Below, in pieces: positions 15,654 to 23,104 of a stretch of 64,000 bases of DNA (positions within the stretch are counted from its first letter, which is position 1; each line of letters starts with the position of its first letter). This DNA is from CALWZE01 sp964645785 (GTDB lineage: Bacteria; Bacillota; Clostridia; Oscillospirales; Ruminococcaceae). The position numbers were made by a program, and so were the translations under genes. The notes under the pieces were generated by a model. It was not told the DNA's origin, did not search any database, and worked only from the letters and a program-made list of their open reading frames with translations. The DNA is taken from positions 13,689-77,688 of the forward strand of contig CAZYAV010000002.1 of NCBI GenBank assembly GCA_964645785.1. The letters are read 5' to 3'.

Positions 15654-16739
15654 TCAGACCAGCCGGCCGCCGCGCATGCGGAACACCTTTGCGTCCGCGC
15701 GCCGGACGACCACCTCCGGCTCGCAGCAGGTGATGACCGCCTGCGCGCCCAGCACCTTTTCCACCAGAAAATCCTGCCGGCCGGGATCCAGCTCGCTGAG
15801 CACGTCGTCCAGCAGAAGCACCGGCCGTTCGCCGAGCTTTTTGTGCATCAGCTCCGCCTCGGCGAGCTTGAGCGCCAGCACGGCGCTGCGCTGCTGCCCC
15901 TGCGAGCCGAACAGCCGCGCGCTCTCGCCGTTTAAGGTGACAAGCAGGTCGTCCCGGTGGGGGCCGAGGGTGGAAAAGCCGCTTCTGCGGTCGGCCTCCC
16001 GCGCCTGTGCAAGCGCGTGCAGCCCGTTTTCAAGCCCGGCCGGCTCCTCCCCAAACAGGGTGGAACAATAGCGGAAGCTGAGCGTCTCCCGCCCATTTGA
16101 GATAGCGCGGTAGGTTTCCCGCGCGCTTTCCAGCAGCTCGGCCACAAACGCCCGGCGCATTTCGCTCAGCGCAGCGGCCGCCCGCACAAACTGCTCGTCG
16201 TATACCTCCAGCAGGTCGAGCGCGGCGCTTACATAGCCGCAGTCCTTCAGCAGGCTGTTGCGCTGGCCGAGCAGCCGGGTGTAGGTTTTGAGGATGTCGA
16301 GATAGCCCGGCGAAATCTGGCACAGCGCCGTGTCCAGAAACCGCCGCCGGTTGTCCGGCGCGCCCTTCATCAGCTCCAGATGCTCGGGGGAAAAGACCAC
16401 GCAGCAGAAATGCCCGGCAAGCGCCGCCGCCTTTTTCTCCCCCGTTCCGTTCAGATTGGCGGCGCGCCCCTTATCCGAAACGGTCAGCCGGATGGTCTGC
16501 GGCCGCCCCTCGCTGAAAAACCCGGCCTGAATGACCGAGAATTCCCGTTCCCGGCGGATCAGCGCGGCGTCCCTGCCGCTGCGGAAGCTGCGCGCCCCAG
16601 TCAGCAGAAAGATGCTCTCCAGCAGATTCGTCTTGCCCTGGCCGTTGTCCCCGCAGATGACGTTGACCCCCTGGCCGGGCGCGAACGAGAGCGCGGCGAT
16701 GTTGCGGTAATCCTGCAAGGCAAGCGTCGTCAGATACAC
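15654..16739 (-). CDS. recF: DNA recombination/repair protein RecF
   Basis: 361 residues. SMC-like ATPase that loads RecA at single-strand gaps. Walker A is GDNGQGKTN near residue 35, and Walker B is LLLDDVLSELD near 318. The family end (VEKVLGAQAVITC) is present. Its start overlaps the end of yaaA by 10 bp, so translation is probably coupled. Confidence 0.97.
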   Translation of the reverse strand: MYLTTLALQDYRNIAALSFAPGQGVNVICGDNGQGKTNLLESIFLLTGARSFRSGRDAALIRREREFSVIQAGFFSEGRPQTIRLTVSDKGRAANLNGTGEKKAAALAGHFCCVVFSPEHLELMKGAPDNRRRFLDTALCQISPGYLDILKTYTRLLGQRNSLLKDCGYVSAALDLLEVYDEQFVRAAAALSEMRRAFVAELLESARETYRAISNGRETLSFRYCSTLFGEEPAGLENGLHALAQAREADRRSGFSTLGPHRDDLLVTLNGESARLFGSQGQQRSAVLALKLAEAELMHKKLGERPVLLLDDVLSELDPGRQDFLVEKVLGAQAVITCCEPEVVVRRADAKVFRMRGGRLV

Positions 16740-16945
16740 CCGGCGACCTCGTACTCTTCCCCGGCAAAGGCGACCCGGTCGCCCGGCCGCAGCTTCTTGC
16801 CACGCTGGGCACAGGGCTCGCCGTTAACCAGCGCCTCGCCGAGCCGGATGCGCTCCTTTGCCTCGCCGCCGCTCATCACGGCGCCCGAGAGCTTGAGCAG
16901 CGCTGCCAGGGTGATATATTCTGTTGTGACCCGAATCTGCTTCAT
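16730..16945 (-). CDS. yaaA: S4-domain RNA-binding protein YaaA
   Basis: 71 residues, a stand-alone S4 fold: LLKLSGAVMSGGEAKERI...GEALVNGE...RGKKLRPGD. Homologues always lie between dnaN and recF and one is linked to 50S ribosome assembly. It overlaps recF by 10 bp and lies 17 bp after dnaN. A weak AGGGG precedes the ATG. Confidence 0.92.
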   Translation of the reverse strand: MKQIRVTTEYITLAALLKLSGAVMSGGEAKERIRLGEALVNGEPCAQRGKKLRPGDRVAFAGEEYEVAGCI

Positions 16946-16962
16946 GGCGCCCCTGTAAAATC

Positions 16963-18066
16963 TCAGTTTTTTATCCGAACCGGCAGCACAAGGAAGAGAA
17001 ACTCCTCCCCCTCCACCGGCAGCACCTTCATCGGCGCGCCGGGTCCGTTGATTTCCAGCACAACCTCGTCGCAGCCGCTGTTGCGCAGCGCGTCCAGCAT
17101 GTATTTGTTGTTGAAGCCGATTTCGACCGGCTCGCCCTCCATCTCGCAGCGGATCTCGTCGTACGCGTGGCCGAGCGCGGTCGCGCAGTTGAGCGAGACC
17201 CGGTTATCCTCAAAGAAAAACCGGATCGGGCTTTTAAACCGGTCGCTGATAATCAGGGACGCGCGGTCGATGCTGTCCGACATTTCCCGCACATCCAGCT
17301 TGACCCGGGTGTGGTAGCCGTCCGGGATGGATTTTTTATAGTCGAGGAAATCCCCCTCCAGCAGCCGGGTCACCACCGTGTACTGCGGCAGCCGGAACAC
17401 CGCGTACCGGCGCTCGGTGCCGATAGTGACGTCGTCCTCGCTGTCCCCGATGAGCTTGCTCACCTCGGCGAGGGTCTTGCCGGGCACGACGAACGCCTTG
17501 TTTTCAAACCGGCCGATCTCTTTTTTGGTGCAGACCGCCAGCCGATACCCGTCCACCGAGACGAGGGTCAGGCCGCTTTCGTCGATGATGAACTTGGTGC
17601 CGGTGTGCACCGGCTTCTGATCGCTCTGCGAGACGGCGTAGATGGTGCGGGAGATCATCCTGCGCAGGTCGCAGCCCCGCACGGACAGGGTACTGCTCGT
17701 GTCCGGAATCGGCATTTCGGGATAGTCGGACGCGGGCATCCCGATGAAGTTGAACTTTGTAATGCCGCCCTTGATGACTGTTTTAAGGTCGCTGTCCGCC
17801 TCGATGGAGACGGTTTCCGCGTCGATTTTGCGCACCATCTCGGTCAGCAGGCGGGCGTTTAGCACGATCTCCCCCTCCTCCTCCACCTGGGCGGAAAAGG
17901 AGGTGATAATCCCGATTTCAAGGTCGTAGGCGGTGAGGACGACCGTGTCCTTTTCCGCCTTGAACAGGATGCCCTCAAGCGCGGGAATCGAGGATTTTGC
18001 GCTCACCGCTTTGGATACGCCGCCAAGCATCTCCACAAGCTCGGTGCGGCTGCAAACAAGTTTCAT
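16963..18066 (-). CDS. dnaN: DNA polymerase III beta sliding clamp
   Basis: 367 residues, normal length. Forms the ring that tethers polymerase to DNA. Three clamp-fold repeats are evident, and the C-terminus FLFLVLPVRIKN carries the hydrophobic-pocket strand that binds partner peptides (family LPMR). AAGGAG is 12 bp before the start. It is second after dnaA, with the probable unwinding region between them. Confidence 0.97.
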   Translation of the reverse strand: MKLVCSRTELVEMLGGVSKAVSAKSSIPALEGILFKAEKDTVVLTAYDLEIGIITSFSAQVEEEGEIVLNARLLTEMVRKIDAETVSIEADSDLKTVIKGGITKFNFIGMPASDYPEMPIPDTSSTLSVRGCDLRRMISRTIYAVSQSDQKPVHTGTKFIIDESGLTLVSVDGYRLAVCTKKEIGRFENKAFVVPGKTLAEVSKLIGDSEDDVTIGTERRYAVFRLPQYTVVTRLLEGDFLDYKKSIPDGYHTRVKLDVREMSDSIDRASLIISDRFKSPIRFFFEDNRVSLNCATALGHAYDEIRCEMEGEPVEIGFNNKYMLDALRNSGCDEVVLEINGPGAPMKVLPVEGEEFLFLVLPVRIKN

Positions 18067-18154
18067 ATTGACGACCGTCTCCTTTTTTATCCGAAATCTC
18101 TATTTTACAGATTAAACAGGGTTTTTCGCCGGTGCGGGCTGCCCGCCGGCTTTT

Positions 18155-18360
18155 TTGCCTATATATAGATCTTTTAACAGGAGTAGTAGTAGGCCGGGTC
18201 AATGCTGTCAAAACCCCCGGCTTTGGCCGGTGCGGACAGGCTTTGCAGGCTGTTGAAGCGCAGGTTGCCGCGGTGGACAAACCGTTGAAAAGCGGTGTAC
18301 TTCGCCGGCGTGCGGTTAAAGCTGTTTAAAACCGGCGGTTGAATGTTTAACCGGCCGTTC
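18155..18360 (-). other. Probable oriC unwinding region (DnaA boxes, GC strip, DnaA-trio, AT-rich element)
   Basis: Read from dnaA toward dnaN: box-like repeats at 18344-18352, 18337-18345, 18323-18331 (TGTTTAAAA), 18314-18322, 18283-18291 (CGTTGAAAA), 18272-18280 (TTGTCCACC on the minus strand) and 18251-18259 (TGTTGAAGC). Then comes a GC-rich strip (about 18215-18250), a trio run CTACTACTACTC (18181-18192 complement) and an AT-rich stretch with TATATATAG (18159-18178). This order is that of the Bacillus basal unwinding system, where DnaA loads from boxes onto trios. No perfect TTATCCACA is present. The assignment is inferred from layout. Confidence 0.7.
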
Positions 18361-18383
18361 AAGCCTGTACGAACCGCGCGGGC

Positions 18384-19694
18384 TTACTGGGACTTTGCGT
18401 TTTTGATAATGTCCTCCACAAGCTCCCGGGTACGGCTGTCGTTTTCCAGCGTTTTCTGGATTTTGCTGATGGCGTAGACGACGGTTGCGTGGTTGCGCCC
18501 GCCGAATTCGGCGCCGATTTTTTCCATCGTCATGCCGGTCACCTCCCGCACGATGTACATCGCGACCTGCCGGGGGGTGGAGACGCCCGCGCTCTGCTTG
18601 GAGCTGCGGATATCCTCGGGCGAGACGCTGTAGGTGCGCGCGACCTCGGTGATGATCTTGTCCACCGTGACCGGCAGCGGCTGCTGCTCGTTCATGATGT
18701 CCTTGATGGCGTTCTGCGCAAGGCCGATGGAGGGGATGATGTTCTCCATCCGGTAATAGGCGTTGAGCTTTTTGACCGCGCCCTCCAGCTGCCGGATATC
18801 GTTTTTGACGTGGACGGCGATGTATTCCGCAACCTCGGCCGGCAGCTCAAAGCCCAGCATCTCCGCCTTGCGGTAGATAATCGAGATGCGGGTCTCGACG
18901 TCGGGCGGCTGCACGTCCGCCAGCAGACCCCACTCAAACCGGGTGCGCAGCCGCTCCTCTAGGGATTTTATCTCCTTTGGCGGGCGGTCGCTTGTCAGTA
19001 CAATCTGCTTGTGGGCGTTGTGCAGCGCGTTGAAGGTGTGGAAAAATTCCTCCTGGGTCGCCTCCTTGCCGCCGATAAACTGGACGTCGTCCACCAGCAG
19101 CACATCCACCGAGCGGTATTTTTCGTGGAACGGCTCGGTATTGCCGGCCGCAATCGCCGCAATCAGCTCGTTAGTAAACTGCTCGCCGCCGATATACAGC
19201 ACCCGGTATTCCGGCTTGTTGGCCGCAAGGTCGTTTTTGATTGCGTGCAGCAGGTGGGTTTTGCCGAGCCCCGAGTTGCCGTAGATAAACAGCGGGTTGT
19301 ACGCGCGCGCCGGGTTGGCGGCGACCGCCTGGGCGGCTGCGTGGGCAAACCGGTTATCCTGCCCGACGATGAAGGAGGCGAAGGTGTACATCGCCTCGGG
19401 CGCAAGGGGGGTGTTGGCGTTGACCATGTTCTGCACCGCCGGGGAGGCGGCGCGGCAGACAAGGCTGATGCCCACGTCAAATCCCATCACCTCGTGAAAG
19501 GCGGTGCGCAGCAGCGGCAGATAGCGATCCTCCACCGTGGTTCGGATAAAATCCGAGCTGACCGACAGGGTCGCGTTCCCGTCCGCATAGCTGACGGGCT
19601 CCAGCCCCTTCAGCCACAGGTTGTAGATGGTCTCCGATTCGTTGACGCGGCAGTACTCTTTTACGGCGTCCAGACATTGCTCAAACGATTCCAT
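18384..19694 (-). CDS. dnaA: Chromosomal replication initiator DnaA with altered box-recognition signature
   Basis: 436 residues from the ATG at 19694, chosen because GAGGAG lies 8 bp upstream; the frame stays open to 19802 without a better start. Domain I occupies about 1-70; the AAA+ module has Walker A GNSGLGKTH and Walker B LLVDDVQFIGG, with the arginine-rich EERLRTRFEWG following. Domain IV carries the DNA-reading helix. Its signature is GGRNHATVVYAISKI, where E. coli and Bacillus have GGRDHTTV: Asp to Asn and the first Thr to Ala. Both are base-contacting positions in the E. coli complex, so box preference is probably changed. Confidence 0.97.
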   Translation of the reverse strand: MESFEQCLDAVKEYCRVNESETIYNLWLKGLEPVSYADGNATLSVSSDFIRTTVEDRYLPLLRTAFHEVMGFDVGISLVCRAASPAVQNMVNANTPLAPEAMYTFASFIVGQDNRFAHAAAQAVAANPARAYNPLFIYGNSGLGKTHLLHAIKNDLAANKPEYRVLYIGGEQFTNELIAAIAAGNTEPFHEKYRSVDVLLVDDVQFIGGKEATQEEFFHTFNALHNAHKQIVLTSDRPPKEIKSLEERLRTRFEWGLLADVQPPDVETRISIIYRKAEMLGFELPAEVAEYIAVHVKNDIRQLEGAVKKLNAYYRMENIIPSIGLAQNAIKDIMNEQQPLPVTVDKIITEVARTYSVSPEDIRSSKQSAGVSTPRQVAMYIVREVTGMTMEKIGAEFGGRNHATVVYAISKIQKTLENDSRTRELVEDIIKNAKSQ

Positions 19695-19832
19695 TCGGCG
19701 GCTCCTCAGCAGAGTATGAGATAGGCCGTCGCGCAGACGGCAGAAAAAAACAGCGGCCTGCCCGGCGCCTGTCGGGCGGCGCGCAAGCATCCGAAACCAC
19801 ACTTATAATACAAATTTAATAAGTATACCCGT

Positions 19833-19862
19833 ATTATACCATAACCCGGTTTGTCCGCGCAA
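19833..19862 (-). promoter_or_regulatory. Candidate dnaA promoter
   Basis: On the minus strand TTGCGC (19857-19862), 18-bp spacer with TGG at its end, TATAAT (19833-19838). It gives a leader of about 130 nt. I see no TTTTCAACA-type box in this promoter region. Confidence 0.6.
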
Positions 19863-19985
19863 CCGGAACAGCGGCCGCGCGCCAAAAAAAACCGCCGGTA
19901 ATTCACCCAATTTCTGGGAAATTTTCGAAAAAGCGGGGGTTTGCGGCCGCCCGTCGGGCATTTTTGGCCATTTGCGTAAAATTCC

Positions 19986-20015
19986 TTGACAAGGGCGGCT
20001 GGGATGATATATACT
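19986..20015 (+). promoter_or_regulatory. Promoter of rpmH
   Basis: TTGACA (19986-19991), 18-bp spacer, TATACT (20010-20015). The leader is about 30 nt. Confidence 0.75.
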
Positions 20016-20052
20016 ATATTCTCGCAAGGTTAATGAAAAGGAGAGACGTTGA

Positions 20053-20187
20053 ATGAGACCCACCTTTCACCCGAAAAAACGTCAGCGTTCGCGTGAACAC
20101 GGCTTTATGAAGCGCATGTCGACCAAAAACGGCCGCAAAATTCTGGCTCGCCGCCGCGCGCGCGGAAGAGCTCGCCTGAGCGCCTAA
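20053..20187 (+). CDS. rpmH: Ribosomal protein bL34
   Basis: 44 residues, too short for most ORF cut-offs. Starts MRPTFHPKKRQRSREHGF and ends RARGRARLSA, the invariant L34 pattern, with over a third Arg/Lys. GGAGAG lies about 6-12 bp upstream. It is the first gene of the rightward block and faces dnaA across the origin, as in most bacteria. Confidence 0.98.
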   Translation: MRPTFHPKKRQRSREHGFMKRMSTKNGRKILARRRARGRARLSA

Positions 20188-20188
20188 A

Positions 20189-20225
20189 AGCCCACCGTAT
20201 CCAAAAGCGGTCGGCTTCTTTTTTT
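20189..20225 (+). terminator. Terminator/attenuator between rpmH and rnpA
   Basis: AGCCCACCG pairs with CGGTCGGCT (one C-C mismatch) and is followed by a 7-T run. Partial read-through would give the usual excess of L34 over RNase P protein. Confidence 0.65.
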
Positions 20226-20232
20226 AAAGCAA

Positions 20233-20571
20233 ATGACAAAAGCGCTCGGGACGATTAACCGCAACGCTGTTTTTTCGCGGGTTTATCGCAGCAAAACAAG
20301 TTTTGTCTCGCCCCATGTGATCACCTATGTGCTGCGCCGCAAACGCGGCCCTGTGCGCATAGGGATCACCGCGAGCAAAAAAATAGGCTGTGCGGTGGTC
20401 AGGAACCGCGCGCGCCGGGTTGTGCGCGCCGCGGCGGCCGAGCTGCTGCGGGGCTGCGAGGGCAGCTACGACATCGTGTTTGTCTGCCGCAAATCCACGG
20501 CCGCCCAAAAGTCCACCGCCATCCGGTTCATTCTGCAAAAGCATCTGTCACAGGCAGGTGTTCTTTCGTGA
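20233..20571 (+). CDS. rnpA: Ribonuclease P protein component
   Basis: 112 residues. Binds the catalytic RNA that trims 5' leaders of tRNA precursors. The RNR motif appears as VVRNRARRVVRAA near residue 56, with IGITASKKIGCAV before it. The start lies 8 bp after the T-run of the preceding terminator and has only a weak ribosome-binding site, so expression is probably low. Its stop overlaps the GTG start of yidD. Confidence 0.95.
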   Translation: MTKALGTINRNAVFSRVYRSKTSFVSPHVITYVLRRKRGPVRIGITASKKIGCAVVRNRARRVVRAAAAELLRGCEGSYDIVFVCRKSTAAQKSTAIRFILQKHLSQAGVLS

Positions 20572-20804
20572 TATCCAAAGCACTTATCAAGCTTATAAAA
20601 CTGTATAAACGATACCTCTCGCCCCACCTTGGCGCACATTGCCGTTTTGTTCCGACCTGCTCCGAATACACCATGGAAGCGATCGAGACGCATGGCGCTT
20701 TTCTGGGGCTTTTATTTGGCTTTTACCGCATTTTGAGGTGCAACCCGTTTTGCAAGGGCGGATACGACCCCGTGCCCCCAAAACGAACCCGGCTCAAAAA
20801 ATAG
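20568..20804 (+). CDS. yidD: Membrane protein insertion efficiency factor YidD
   Basis: 78 residues from a GTG that overlaps the rnpA stop (GTGA), so translation is coupled. The family core is intact: YKRYLSPHLGAHCRFVPTCS, YTMEAIETHG, RCNPFCKGGYDPVP. It assists YidC-dependent insertion, and yidC follows 27 bp later. Confidence 0.95.
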   Translation: MISKALIKLIKLYKRYLSPHLGAHCRFVPTCSEYTMEAIETHGAFLGLLFGFYRILRCNPFCKGGYDPVPPKRTRLKK

Positions 20805-20831
20805 CATTCGCAGCTTTGGAGGTTTTTGCTG

Positions 20832-21887
20832 ATGTTTCAAGCACTCTGGGATCTGATCGCGATACCGCTTGGATATATCATGCGCTGGTGCTACCTGTTC
20901 GTCAATGACATCCTGCACCTGCCGCTTTCCTACGTGATCGCGCTGTTTCTGTTCGCCCTCGTCACCAAAATTCTGCTGTTCCCGCTCGCGGTCAAGCAGC
21001 AGAAAAGCACAGCGCGCATGGCTGCGTTCCAGCCGATTATCGCGGATATCCAAAAGACCTACGCCAAGGATAAAAACCGGCAGAATCAGGAGCTGATGAA
21101 GCTGCAGGAGGAGATGGGCTACAACCCCATGTCCGGCTGCCTGCCGATGCTCATCCAGTTCCCGATTATCTTCGGCCTTGTCGAGGTCATCTATAAGCCG
21201 CTGACCTATATGCTGCGGCTGCCGAAGGAGCTCATCGCCCAGCTGACCGAGCAGGTCACGGCGATGCTGCCCGCGGCCGAGGCCACGACGGCCGCCCGCA
21301 TGATCGAGACAAGCATCATCGAGCAGGTCAAGACCAACGCGGGGGCGTTCAGCAGCCTGTTTGCCCAGTTCCCCGACGAGATGAAGGTCATCGCCGACCT
21401 CAACATGTCCATCGGCTCGATCAATTTGTGGGAAAAGCCGACCCTCGGCTTCAACCTGATGCTGCTGGTGCCGCTGTTTTCGGTTGTGACCATGTTCCTT
21501 TCCACCATGATCACCACCAAAACGAGCGGCCAGAGCCAGATGAGCGGCGGCAACATGAAGATGATGAACATCACCATGTCGCTCATGTTCGCCATCTTCT
21601 CCTTTATGTACCCGGCGGGCTTCTCGCTTTACTGGGGCTTTCAGAACATCATCATCATCTTCCAGCAGATGATTCTGCGCAAGATGATCGACCCGGAAAA
21701 GTACAAGCAGGACGCGCTGCGCCAGATGGAGGAAAACCGCAAGAACAAAAAGAAAAAGGCGCAGCGGTCGGTCGAGGTATACGACGTGGAGAGCGGCAAG
21801 ATTGTCAAGAAGAATATGACCCTGTCTGATCTTGAAAAGCTCCGCCTGCAGCGCGCGCGCGAAATCGACAGCGAGCGATACGACTGA
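20832..21887 (+). CDS. yidC: YidC/Oxa1 membrane protein insertase
   Basis: 351 residues from the ATG at 20832; GGAGG is 9 bp upstream, and the upstream in-frame TTG is too close. Five membrane segments are expected: about 15-35, 45-65, 120-140, 205-225 and 250-280. The groove Arg is likely in KQQKSTARM. The C-terminal tail from about residue 300 is long and basic (NRKNKKKKAQRS), as in ribosome-binding YidC forms. No signal peptide lipobox is seen, unlike Bacillus SpoIIIJ. Confidence 0.95.
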   Translation: MFQALWDLIAIPLGYIMRWCYLFVNDILHLPLSYVIALFLFALVTKILLFPLAVKQQKSTARMAAFQPIIADIQKTYAKDKNRQNQELMKLQEEMGYNPMSGCLPMLIQFPIIFGLVEVIYKPLTYMLRLPKELIAQLTEQVTAMLPAAEATTAARMIETSIIEQVKTNAGAFSSLFAQFPDEMKVIADLNMSIGSINLWEKPTLGFNLMLLVPLFSVVTMFLSTMITTKTSGQSQMSGGNMKMMNITMSLMFAIFSFMYPAGFSLYWGFQNIIIIFQQMILRKMIDPEKYKQDALRQMEENRKNKKKKAQRSVEVYDVESGKIVKKNMTLSDLEKLRLQRAREIDSERYD

Positions 21888-21934
21888 GCGCGTCTGCCGG
21901 CGCTGACTCAATACGGAAAGGAAGTGCTCCCGAA

Positions 21935-22930
21935 ATGCAGGAAATCATCGCAACGGGGAAAACGACGGAGGAAGCGATTGAAAAGGCATGCGCCGAGCTT
22001 GGCCGTTCCCGCGACGAGGTGACGATTGAGATCATCGACATGCCGCAGCGCAGGCTGTTTGGCATGTCGCCCGCAAAGGTGCGCGTCTGTGCGGCGGAGG
22101 AGACGTTTTCTGTCAAGGAGCTGCTTGCGGACGCGGCGGCGCCCGCCCCCCGCGAGCCGAAGGAAAAGCCCGAACCCCGTGAAAAGCAGCGGCCGGTCGC
22201 CCCGCCGCGCGCCGAAAAGCCCGCGCCAAAGACGGAACCCGCCCCGGCGGACGAGCAGGCGGACGAGCGCGCGCAGGAGGAAATCCCGCTGGACGCGCTG
22301 CCGGGCTCGGCGGCAAAGTCGCTGGAATATTTGCAGGGCATCGCGCGCGGCCTCGGCGCGCAGCGGCTGGAATACCGCGCGGTGAAAACCGAGCGCGGCG
22401 TGAAGTTTGTTGTGGACGGCGAGGACGCCTCGCTGCTCATCGGCCGCCGCGGCGAGACGATGGACGCCGTGCAGTACCTCTGCACCCTGATTGGCAGCCG
22501 CAGCGACGCGGATTACTGCAAGGTCTCGCTCGATGTCGCCAACTACCGCAGCAAGCGGGAAAAGGCGCTGCGCGCGCTGGCGGCAAAGGAGGCGGCTAAG
22601 GTCAAAAAGACAAAATACAGCCAGACCCTGGAGCCGATGAATCCCTATGAGCGGCGGATTGTGCACAGTGCCGTTCAGGAAATCGAGGGGGTCAAAAGCG
22701 AGTCGATCGGCGTCGAGCCGAACCGGCGGGTGGTGATTTCCCTCATCAGCGGCGGCAAGCAGGGCGGCCGCGGCCGCGGACGGCGGGATGGCGGCCGAAG
22801 CCGCCGGTATGATGACCGGCGGGACAGCCGCAGGCAGGGAAGCGAACCGCCCCGCAAAACAAGCGCGCAGATCGCGGACGAGTACAAGCCCGCGAACGAC
22901 GTGCCGCTTTACGGCAAAATCGAATTCTGA
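21935..22930 (+). CDS. khpB: KhpB/Jag RNA-binding protein
   Basis: 331 residues. Order: Jag N-terminal domain (1-50), a Pro/Glu/Lys-rich linker (about 65-120), a KH domain with GRRGETMDAVQYL (about 165-180), and an R3H domain with PMNPYERRIVHSAVQE (about 230-245). An added Arg/Gly-rich tail (GGRGRGRRDGGRSRR, about 270-300) is not typical of short Jag proteins and may add RNA affinity. It follows yidC, its conserved neighbour, and is known in other Firmicutes to affect cell-wall growth and small-RNA binding. Confidence 0.93.
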   Translation: MQEIIATGKTTEEAIEKACAELGRSRDEVTIEIIDMPQRRLFGMSPAKVRVCAAEETFSVKELLADAAAPAPREPKEKPEPREKQRPVAPPRAEKPAPKTEPAPADEQADERAQEEIPLDALPGSAAKSLEYLQGIARGLGAQRLEYRAVKTERGVKFVVDGEDASLLIGRRGETMDAVQYLCTLIGSRSDADYCKVSLDVANYRSKREKALRALAAKEAAKVKKTKYSQTLEPMNPYERRIVHSAVQEIEGVKSESIGVEPNRRVVISLISGGKQGGRGRGRRDGGRSRRYDDRRDSRRQGSEPPRKTSAQIADEYKPANDVPLYGKIEF

Positions 22931-23104
22931 ACAGATTGGCGCGGCCGTTGCAAATAACGACCCGGCCGAACAGAGAATCTGACACACCGGGGTCAAAGGC
23001 CGGCTGTGCGCGGACAGGTTGCCGCGTGCGCGGGGCTTGGGACCCCGGTGTTTTTGGCCGGCTTGCGGGAACGCCGCGCGGACGCGGCAAAGGAGGAAAA
23101 GCGG

